This document shows positions 57,173 to 64,000 of a DNA stretch of 64,000 bases, one piece after another. The notes under the pieces are model-generated. The model saw only the letters and a program-made list of their open reading frames with translations, was not told the DNA's origin and searched no databases. The stretch covers positions 967,169 to 1,031,168 of the forward strand of contig JAACJM010000010.1 in assembly GCA_013368315.1 (NCBI GenBank), written 5' to 3'. Each line of letters starts with the position of its first letter. Position 1 is the stretch's first letter. This stretch comes from Tetrapyrgos nigripes. Its lineage: Eukaryota; Basidiomycota; Agaricomycetes; Agaricales; Campanellaceae. The position numbers were made by a program, and so were the translations under genes.

Positions 57173-60100
57173 TTAACGAGGGAATGCGATCGATGAGTGA
57201 TGACGGAATTCTGAGTTCGATTGCCAAGTGGGGTGTGAAGGCAGGCATAGGATACCCACGGTTCGTAACAGTGTTTCTCCTCGGAGTTGTGCTTTCGCTT
57301 GAAGCACACGGGTACTTTGCCATATGTCTTCCATGGCGATTCCCAGTGAACGGACTGTTGTTCCCAGACGTATCAGGTTCTTGGGTCGATATGCATCTGG
57401 ATGTTGTTGATGGAAGGTCTCAATCATCTCCTTCACCTTCGTCAATCCTGACGCTGGCTCCCATGAATTTTCTGAGTCAGCATAATCCAACCATTTGACA
57501 AGGTATTGTACTCCCCGTCGGTTTCTCGTTGGTTTTGAGTCTAGAATTGCTTCCACATCGTATTCGTTGTCTTCGGGTAATAGTTCAGCAGGTTCTCCCG
57601 GGTAGTTCACTCCGTGGGCTTCGGTTTCTTTGTAAGGCGACAGGAGCGAGGCGTGGAACACTGGGTGAATGTGCCAACCATTCGGTAATTTGAGTCGATA
57701 ATTGACTTCACTGATAACGTCAGTGATTTCGAACGGTCCGTGACGACGATTTGCCAACTTAGCTTTCGGTCTCGTCGTTTTCAGATTCTTCCCGTCCAGC
57801 AGCACTTTATCCCCAACCTTAAACTTTACTCCTTTGTTCTTGTAATCCTTGTTTTGCTCTTTCATCAGCTCAGCCGCTGTCGCCAGACTTGCTTTTAGTT
57901 CTTCTTGAACTGCATCCAAGTTCTGGAGGCGTTCTTCGACTTTTGGTACGTGTGAAGTTGGATTGATGGAAGGGAATAGTCGGGGCAGAAATCCATGGAG
58001 TAATTCAAACGGCGATTTCCCAGTCGCTGAGTGGACCCGGGTGTTATGACAGAATTCGGCGTACGGTAGGTATTTGACCCAATCGTCTTGACGATAGTTA
58101 CAGAAGGTTCGAAGGTATTGTTCCAATTCTTGATTGAACCTTTCTGTTTCGCCGTCTGTCTGCGGATGATAAGCTGTACTGAGTGCCGAAGTGATACCTA
58201 ACTTAGCGTAAATGCCTTTCATCACTTGGCTTGCGAATTGAGGTCCGCGGTCGGATATCATTTTATCCCATAAGCCATACCGTCGCCAAGTGTTGTCGAA
58301 CAATAGGTCGATTGTTCCGTTGCTATCAATATCTTTTCTGCATGGGGAAATGACAACTGTTTTTGTTGAACGATCGACCGTGACGTGAATTGCATTGAAG
58401 CCGTCACATTCTGGCAGATCTGTGATGAAGTCAGTCGTAATGGTACCAAAGGGCCGTTCCAGTATTTCGTTCGGGATTAAGGGTACATGTGCAGGGTGGT
58501 TGTTTGCCTTGGTTAACTGGCAGGTAGCGCATCCTTCAACGTAGCTGCGAACGAATACTGACATACCAGGCCACCAGAATTCTCTACTGACGAGCTCGTA
58601 AGTTTTGAATCGTCCCAGATGACCGGCAGTAAGGCTGTCGTGATGCATTTTAACGATGTCCCGTCTGAGTTGTTGATCGTTCGGGACGTAGATCTTCCCT
58701 CGGAACAAGATAATTCCGTCTTCGTAGTTCCATTCCTGTAAATTCTTTGCCAAAGCGCGGGGTCCGTTGTCAAAGATAGTTTGTAACGCACTCACGACTT
58801 CAGCATCCTTATCTGGACATTCCTTAATCCGCCTTTTCAACTCCGCATCTCCTATTGCGGTTACCGTTCCTGGTCGTGTCGCTCGAATTCTGAAGAATCT
58901 AGGGTCAAGCAAGACCCTGTCCTTGTTGTCGTTCTCGACCCCCTCTTTATGGTCCGATCTCCGAGAAAGTGGGTCACTTCGATTCAGGTTTCCAGGTTTA
59001 TGGGTGAGCGTAAAGTCGAATCTGGTCAGGAACAAGGCCATCCTTGCTTGCCGTCGGCTGAGTTTTTGAGCCGTGGTGAAGTATCTAAGGTTGTCGTGAT
59101 CGGTCAAGATTTCGATGGTGTGTGGCCCTCCTTCCAGGTAGTGCCGCCAGGCTTCAAGTCCACGTATGATTGCTAGCAGTTCTTTGTCATGGATGTCGTA
59201 ATTCCGTTCGGTTTCGGATAACGCTTTTGACAAGTAGGCTACTGGGTGCCATCTGCCATCCGATCCTTGTTGTTGCAGGATACCTCCTGTGGTGTAATCT
59301 GACGCGTCAACTTCTACTCGGTATGGTTTAGAATGATCGGGCATGAGAAGAACTGGTGAAGTCGTGAACGTATCTTTGAGTGCCTGGAAGGCCCTTTGAG
59401 CTTCCTCAGACCATTCCCATGGATGTTCCTTTTTCGTGAGATCGAACAATGGTCGTGCGATTTTTGAGAAATCTCGTATGAAACGACGATAAAAGTTTCC
59501 GAAGCCGAGGAACGACTGTACGTCTTTGACGTTCCGTGGGATTGGCCATTTAGTTACTCCTTCGACCTTGACTGGATCCATCGCCAATGTGTTATGTGAC
59601 ACGATGAGGCCGAGGAATTCTACTGAGTTGGTTTCGAAGGTACATTTTTCCGGTTTAGCATACAAGTCGTTTTCATGGAGTCGTGCCAATACTTGTTTTA
59701 CCATGTGTCGATGTTCTTCTAGTGATTCCGTGAATATGAGAATATCGTCCATATAGATTACGACTTTTCCAGAGTCGATCAGATCCTTGAATAGAGTGTT
59801 CATCATTGCTTGGAATGTGGCTGGAGAGTTCATAAGACCAAAAAACATCCCCGTTGGCTCGAAGAGACCGCGGTTGGTTTTGAACGCCGCTTTCCATTCA
59901 TCTCCCTTCTTGATACGCACGTTGTTATATCCCCATCTAAGGTCGATTTTGGAAAATATTCGTGCCCCTTTGAGTTTATCTACGAGTTCCGATATAAGCG
60001 GTAAAGGGTATTCGTTCTTGACGGTCCCTTTATTTAGGGCACGGTAATCCTGTACTGGTCGTAGTTTTCCGTCTTTCTTTTTTACAAAGAAGAAGGGACT

Positions 60101-61162
60101 TGCCATAGGGGACTTCGACGGTCTTATGTACCCTTTCTCCAAGTTTTCCTTGATGAATTCATCGAGCTCCTTTTGTTCATTTGGGGACAACGGATATGTT
60201 TTGCAAGGGCGTGGTTCAAAGTCCGATTTCAACTCGATAGCGTGATCCCATTCGCCACATTTTGGTAATCGTTCTGAGGTTTGTTTGTCAAAGACTCGTA
60301 GAAACTGATGATACTGCGAAGGAATCTTATCTTTAAGAGGTATATCGACCTGAACGTCCTGAGCTGCCTCTGCGAGTTCTTGTGCTTTCGTAAAACCCGC
60401 ACGGATGTTCAAATCCGGTGTCCCTGATGCTTCTTCATCGAATCTTTCTTCTTTCCCTAACAATTCCTCCATTACGTCCTGTTCCCACCGTTCTGGGATC
60501 GTATCTCTCCCGTAGTCGTCTTCGGTAAAGATTGCCGTTTCTTCTGAATTTCGGTGGAAGGATCGAATAGGAATTCGACGACGTCTTCCTGCAATTTTCG
60601 ATTGGGCAATTGGTTTGAATCGTCCAATTGGTTCTATCCACCTGACTTGGTACTCCTTGTGATGGGTTCTTGGATCGATGACTGTGGGTTTCAAGGTTTT
60701 AGTTTTCAAGTGGAGAACGGGAGGTTTTGCTGTGATACATGTTTTTGGGCATCTGGTCATGTCTACCCGTGATTCTGACCAGTCTATGTCTGGATTATGT
60801 TCTTCCAACCAATCGGTACCGAGGATTATATCGTGATCTCCAATGTCCGTTACGTAGAATTCGGCCTGTTCTTCATGGTACGCCTTGTTGTCTCGGGAAT
60901 AGATACGAAGATTTTGGATAGTGTATTCTCGTACCCATCCCATAGTGTTTTCAGAGCCGTCAACATTTCGAACTGGAAACGGGTTTTTGATAGGAAGGAG
61001 GGTAAGTTGATTTCTTTGTGCGAATTGGCTGTTAATGATTATGCCTTCTGCACCGCTGTCTATTAGAGCGCTTGCGTCGATTTTTCTGCCAGTAATTTTG
61101 CCGATTAGTTCAGTTTTGAGTGTGATTGATGGTATCTGTTTGTTGCGAGTGATTGCTGACAT
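57173..61162 (-). CDS. pol: Pol polyprotein (protease, RT, RNase H, integrase, chromodomain)
   Basis: A single uninterrupted frame of 1,329 codons. Protease motif LIDSGAEG near residue 35; reverse transcriptase from about 300 with VIYMDDILIF carrying the catalytic YMDD; RNase H with VEVDASDYTTGGIL; integrase with the HHCC finger (HHDSLTAGHLGRF, CATCQ) and catalytic residues in TTDFITDLPE, MISDRGPQFAS and TDGETERFNQE; and a C-terminal chromodomain EYDVEAILDSKPTRNR, QYLVKWLDYADSENSWEP. All catalytic residues looked for are present. The frame is open upstream of the first ATG through the end of gag, in the -1 frame relative to it, so a Gag-Pol fusion by -1 frameshifting near the gag stop is likely. 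Protein appears functional. Confidence 0.95.
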   Translation of the reverse strand: MSAITRNKQIPSITLKTELIGKITGRKIDASALIDSGAEGIIINSQFAQRNQLTLLPIKNPFPVRNVDGSENTMGWVREYTIQNLRIYSRDNKAYHEEQAEFYVTDIGDHDIILGTDWLEEHNPDIDWSESRVDMTRCPKTCITAKPPVLHLKTKTLKPTVIDPRTHHKEYQVRWIEPIGRFKPIAQSKIAGRRRRIPIRSFHRNSEETAIFTEDDYGRDTIPERWEQDVMEELLGKEERFDEEASGTPDLNIRAGFTKAQELAEAAQDVQVDIPLKDKIPSQYHQFLRVFDKQTSERLPKCGEWDHAIELKSDFEPRPCKTYPLSPNEQKELDEFIKENLEKGYIRPSKSPMASPFFFVKKKDGKLRPVQDYRALNKGTVKNEYPLPLISELVDKLKGARIFSKIDLRWGYNNVRIKKGDEWKAAFKTNRGLFEPTGMFFGLMNSPATFQAMMNTLFKDLIDSGKVVIYMDDILIFTESLEEHRHMVKQVLARLHENDLYAKPEKCTFETNSVEFLGLIVSHNTLAMDPVKVEGVTKWPIPRNVKDVQSFLGFGNFYRRFIRDFSKIARPLFDLTKKEHPWEWSEEAQRAFQALKDTFTTSPVLLMPDHSKPYRVEVDASDYTTGGILQQQGSDGRWHPVAYLSKALSETERNYDIHDKELLAIIRGLEAWRHYLEGGPHTIEILTDHDNLRYFTTAQKLSRRQARMALFLTRFDFTLTHKPGNLNRSDPLSRRSDHKEGVENDNKDRVLLDPRFFRIRATRPGTVTAIGDAELKRRIKECPDKDAEVVSALQTIFDNGPRALAKNLQEWNYEDGIILFRGKIYVPNDQQLRRDIVKMHHDSLTAGHLGRFKTYELVSREFWWPGMSVFVRSYVEGCATCQLTKANNHPAHVPLIPNEILERPFGTITTDFITDLPECDGFNAIHVTVDRSTKTVVISPCRKDIDSNGTIDLLFDNTWRRYGLWDKMISDRGPQFASQVMKGIYAKLGITSALSTAYHPQTDGETERFNQELEQYLRTFCNYRQDDWVKYLPYAEFCHNTRVHSATGKSPFELLHGFLPRLFPSINPTSHVPKVEERLQNLDAVQEELKASLATAAELMKEQNKDYKNKGVKFKVGDKVLLDGKNLKTTRPKAKLANRRHGPFEITDVISEVNYRLKLPNGWHIHPVFHASLLSPYKETEAHGVNYPGEPAELLPEDNEYDVEAILDSKPTRNRRGVQYLVKWLDYADSENSWEPASGLTKVKEMIETFHQQHPDAYRPKNLIRLGTTVRSLGIAMEDIWQSTRVLQAKAQLRGETLLRTVGILCLPSHPTWQSNSEFRHHSSIAFPR

Positions 61163-61278
61163 TCTTATCTCTGAAGGAAAGGTTCGCTCACAAGAGGGGT
61201 ATAAGACACTATATCGATTGTTCTTTAACTGTCCGGTGTACTGTTTTACTCCTACTGACGACGTAGCAGAGGAGTGCT

Positions 61279-62761
61279 TTAAAAATCCAATTTAGACATA
61301 ATGTCCTTTAAATAGACGGTTGCTTGTTCCTTTTCCTCTCCTTCTAATCCTTTAACCCTATTTACCATGTCGGAGATTTCTTTGATCGTGTTTCGAGATG
61401 AAGACGCTTGTGCTACCGTTACCGGTGGAGGGGATGCGGTTTCAGCTGTTCGAATAATACGAGAGGGGAAAGTTCGGGACGTGTTCTGAGATGACGTTCT
61501 CGGGAATGTTGGACATTCGTTGCTCATGTGTCCAGTCTGTCTACATGCGAAGCATGCTCCTGCTTTTCGGAGTCGGTCCCTTTCATCAGGTGTCAGTTTC
61601 GGCGGTAGATTGAAAGATGAGTTAGCACCTGATCCCATGAGCGCATTTACGCTAGCTACCGTTCTTCCTTGAGACGGACCTGGACTATTCTTTGACGTTG
61701 AAGTAGTCTTCCAGCGTCCTTGTCTCTCTCGTTCCTTCAACCATTCTAAGTGAAGCTCCACAGCTCTTTCCTGATACTGGTCGAAGTTTTTCCATTTCGG
61801 ATACGTCCTTCCAACTGCCTCTCGAAGTTTGGGTGGTAGCCCGTCCTGATAGAATTCCAACAATGCTGCTTCTCCGAATTCAGACTCTTCTCCATACGTG
61901 TCGAAAATGCTGTTATAGCCGCTGATATCCGTTCCCTTCATTCTGGCAAACTTGATTTTTGTTCTGGCCACATCTTCCGAGGCTAAAGGTCTGAAGTCCC
62001 TTTTGAATTTATCACGTATCTCTTTTAAAGTTATCCATCTCCGTTGATCTGGTGTATCCGTCAACTCCTCGTCTTCCTCATCTGCATCTCGTTCCGTCAA
62101 TCTCTGTGTTGCCCAATCTCCTCCTTTTTCTCCCGTGAAGAATGACAGAAATAATGAAACCTGACTTTCTTTCAGTTGGGTACCTTCCTTTATTCATGCG
62201 TAGATAGTTATTAAACTGGGCCAACCATCGTTTTGCCTCGCTACGTTCTCCGTTGAAGGGATCTGGTTTTCTTCCTTGTTCTGAGGTTCCGTTTGACCCA
62301 ATAGGAGGTGTGTCAGCCATGACTGAGTCATTTGGTTCTGATGGGTCTGGAGAAGGAGGTGTAGGGGGACGACGGGGGGCTACGGATGGTCCTTCGGCGG
62401 ATGGAATGATGGGCGAAGAAGGTGGGGAAGTGGGGTCGTTTGGTTCTGGTGGGTTATTGGAAGGTTGGTTGGTAGGTGTAGAAGTTCCTTGGCCTGATCT
62501 GGTTCTCGGTTTTCGATGTGCCTTTTGAATCGCGAGTTTCTTGGAGCTGGGTTATAACGTGTAACCAATTCGGGAGTTCTACGTCGGTAAGTCGCTGAGT
62601 GTTGTATCTGTTCAGGCAGGGTTGAGCTTTACACGGAACCCAAGGTTGTCGCCATTTTCAGAGATATAGCAAGCGTCTTGGTTCGATGCGGGGTGGAATA
62701 CGTGTGGTCGGTTAGCACAACGGAGTTTCGGATCTGCAGATGCGGACCGTCGCTCAGTCAT
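61279..62761 (-). pseudogene. gag: Gag, broken by frameshifts
   Basis: The 3' part (62100-61279) encodes a retroviral-type capsid region (LTDTPDQRRWITLKEIRDKF, FYQDGLPPKLREAVGR) and one zinc knuckle CFACRQTGHMSNEC, ending MSKLDF. The 5' part is spread over frames. MADTPPIGSNGTSEQG (from 62320) leads into KPDPFNGERSEAKRWLAQFN and then meets an apparent extra base in an A-run at about 62189-62191, after which a neighbouring frame continues VSLFLSFFTGEKGGDWATQ into the 3' part. The first AUG on the predicted mRNA (62761, MTERRSASADPKLRCANRPH) is in the same frame as 62320, but the stretch between is disrupted (LNRYNTQRLTDVELPNWLHV lies in the -1 frame). I infer Gag starts at 62761 and this copy is non-functional. 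Confidence 0.7.
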
Positions 62762-63589
62762 ACACTGATTTTATGAAAGTAGTTGGGCCCTAGGATATAG
62801 GAAGATGCTAGGCCGTATTCGGGGGAAGGTGCTAATGGAGAGTAGTCGACGTGTTCTTTGAGGAATAAAGGTCCTTGAATCTGAACCACAGTTTCTCCTG
62901 TATCGAAGTCCTCTTTTACTGTTATGTACGAGAACGTTGAGAGGACTACGTCACCTGAGATAAGTTTCCACACCCAACGTCTTGTGCAAACGAAGTGTCG
63001 GTCGAGACTCCAAGGATCCGTTCGTAGTTTCTTCCGTGAGAGACCGCGTATTCGGAGTACAGAGGTAACGGGGAAGGGGAAATGGAATCCGTTCGTAGTC
63101 ACGAGGGGTTTCAGGAGGTTCGATACGAATTCGGGGCGTGGGGTAGACAGAGTGAAAAAGGTTTGGATTTCAATTACAGAACCGGTCGACCACCTTACTC
63201 GGGTTTAGCGAGTCTGGTATTACGTCTCGAGACTGTGTAGACGGGGGATGACCTCGTGTAACTGCTCCTTGAGTAGTTCACGCCTGCCAACCTGTGAGGC
63301 TCCTCACACAGGGTAGAGTTGATGGGCTTTGGGGCACCGTAGGGGAGGGATAGGATAATAGGAAGTCCAATACGATGGAAGGATTTTGTGAGGTGGGTGT
63401 ATGGGAGTTCGTTCAAGTGTCAAGGTTGTCGTACACTCGATAACCACCCAAGTCACACAATACGAGAAAGCCGGTTACAAGAGAATAGATTGATCAAGAG
63501 AATAGAGAGTAAGAGATAGAGAGAAAGTAAGCTGACTAGGCTCTACACTGCGTAGTAAAAGTACGGAGCGGAGACGAAGTGAACGAACT
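62762..63589 (-). other. AUG-free leader of the retrotransposon transcript
   Basis: From the predicted transcription start to the first AUG the sense strand contains no ATG at all in any frame (no CAT on the plus strand), in about 830 nt. Yet one frame is open for 148 codons (63204-62761; it reads VIEIQTFFTLSTPRPEFVSN and later KEDFDTGETVVQIQGPLFL) and another for over 70 codons from the primer site (NELPYTHLTKSFHRIGLPII). The upstream frame ends in TGA overlapping the ATG at 62761 (ATGA). Confidence 0.75.
63406..63415 (-). other. Primer binding site complementary to the mRNA 5' end (self-priming)
   Basis: Two nucleotides after the 5' LTR the sense strand reads TGAACGAACT, the exact reverse complement of AGTTCGTTCA at 63589-63580 in the same LTR. 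That LTR site lies 27-33 bp downstream of a TATA box, where the transcript should start. Elements of the Tf1/sushi group prime minus-strand synthesis with the first 11 or so nucleotides of their own mRNA, and this arrangement matches; no match to a tRNA 3' end (TGG start) is present. Confidence 0.75.
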
Positions 63590-63928
63590 AAGGAATAGGT
63601 TACAAAGATCACAGGTATATAAGTAAAATATGAACAGATGGGAAAGAGTAAGTAATAATAGACGGTATCATGTGGAAATGTCAAGGGCGAGAGAATAATG
63701 AGTAAATATGGATAGATGAAGGTACTGGATCATACGGAGTGATTGACAGTGAGAATGTCCATGGAGATAGGAATCGGAGGAGATAGGAATATGAGTCATA
63801 GATCTAGAGAGATGGTAACTATAGACGATGATGAGAAATGGTTGATGTTTATGGGGTTAGAGTGGGAAGTAGGTAGTAAAGGGAAAAGAATAGAAAGGAA
63901 ATGAATAGGCGGGAGACGATTCATGACA
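63418..63928 (-). repeat. 5' LTR of the gypsy element
   Basis: 511 bp with TGTCA/TGACA ends, followed by the TCAAC duplication at 63929-63933. Contains the TATA box and the sequence complementary to the primer site. Confidence 0.96.
63616..63622 (-). promoter_or_regulatory. TATA box of the 5' LTR promoter
   Basis: Sense CTTATATACC, with the predicted start at 63589 about 30 bp downstream. The same box is conserved in the 3' LTR. Confidence 0.6.
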
Positions 63929-64000
63929 TCAACTGGAAATGGTGATGGTAGAAGGAAGAGAAAGGCACGAAGTCCTTGAATGACGTCGAGGTTTCTAAGA

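Larger units (their letters stand above)
55958..63928 (-). mobile_element. Ty3/gypsy LTR retrotransposon of the chromodomain (chromovirus, Tf1/sushi-like) group
   Basis: A complete element of 7,971 bp read on the minus strand: 5' LTR 63418-63928, leader, broken gag, intact-looking pol with the order protease, reverse transcriptase, RNase H, integrase, chromodomain, an extra open frame, polypurine tract and 3' LTR 55958-56474. LTRs begin TGTCA and end TGACA. The 5-bp sequence TCAAC borders both sides (55953-55957 and 63929-63933), a target-site duplication. By eye the LTRs differ at about 17 positions (about 97% identical), so insertion was recent but not immediate. Gene order (integrase after RT) and the C-terminal chromodomain fix the group. 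Confidence 0.97.

Noticed and set aside
57004..57309. 101-codon minus-strand frame across the end of pol
   Set aside because: It overlaps pol in another frame and contains the TATA region of the accessory gene; no motif.
62120..62200. Programmed frameshift inside gag near 62190
   Set aside because: A site within the N-terminal half of Gag would make no useful second product; an extra base in an A-run is simpler.
1..64000. tRNA genes, rRNA genes, CRISPR arrays
   Set aside because: Reading both strands for B-box-like GGTTCGANTCC sequences and regularly spaced repeats gave nothing convincing; a covariance-model search would be decisive.

Overview
The window looks like genomic DNA of an agaricomycete basidiomycete. 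Most genes are cut by many short (about 45-65 nt) GT-AG introns, both strands are densely used, and the gene set is typically fungal (DASH kinetochore, eisosome, PHO80-type cyclin, Zn2Cys6 factor, DOT1). I cannot name a genus. Spliced models were built by eye from reading frame, family resemblance and splice consensus, so outer coordinates are firmer than individual exon edges.

1-31.7 kb is a gene-dense housekeeping region: AP-4 epsilon adaptin (-, 3' end off the window) back to back with BUB2 (+); an allantoate-permease-type MFS transporter (-) divergent from a Zn2Cys6 regulator (+); DOT1, a Sel1-repeat protein, a carboxylesterase, an eisosome PIL1-like protein and an IZH3-like PAQR protein, all on the minus strand; peptidyl-tRNA hydrolase (+); a nucleoside hydrolase (-) divergent from a PHO80-like cyclin (+); a Ran1/Ksp1-type kinase (-); and a disordered fungal protein (+). 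31.7-35.4 kb is gene-poor, with degenerate repeats.

35.4-53.2 kb is again dense: an F-box protein, GOT1, an unknown acidic protein, RACK1 with a U24 C/D snoRNA inside a GC-AG intron, ribosomal protein L12, DASH subunit DAD2, a SCY1-like protein (CEX1), Mediator MED14, the SLX1 nuclease and a small type I membrane protein. RACK1 and L12 share a divergent promoter of 185 bp, which suits co-expression of two ribosome components.

53.2-64 kb is a repeat island. It holds a nearly loop-less palindrome with 740-bp arms, broken gene fragments related to it, and one complete Ty3/gypsy chromovirus (55958-63928) flanked by a TCAAC duplication. The element, read on the minus strand, has an apparently intact Pol ending in a chromodomain and a Gag broken by frameshifts. 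Its primer site is complementary to the predicted mRNA 5' end, as in Tf1-type self-priming, and its leader of about 830 nt contains no AUG. Between pol and the 3' LTR lies an extra open frame for a Cys/His- and WG-rich protein with its own TATA box. This accessory gene and the AUG-free leader are the best candidates for something undescribed. No tRNA, rRNA or CRISPR array was recognised.
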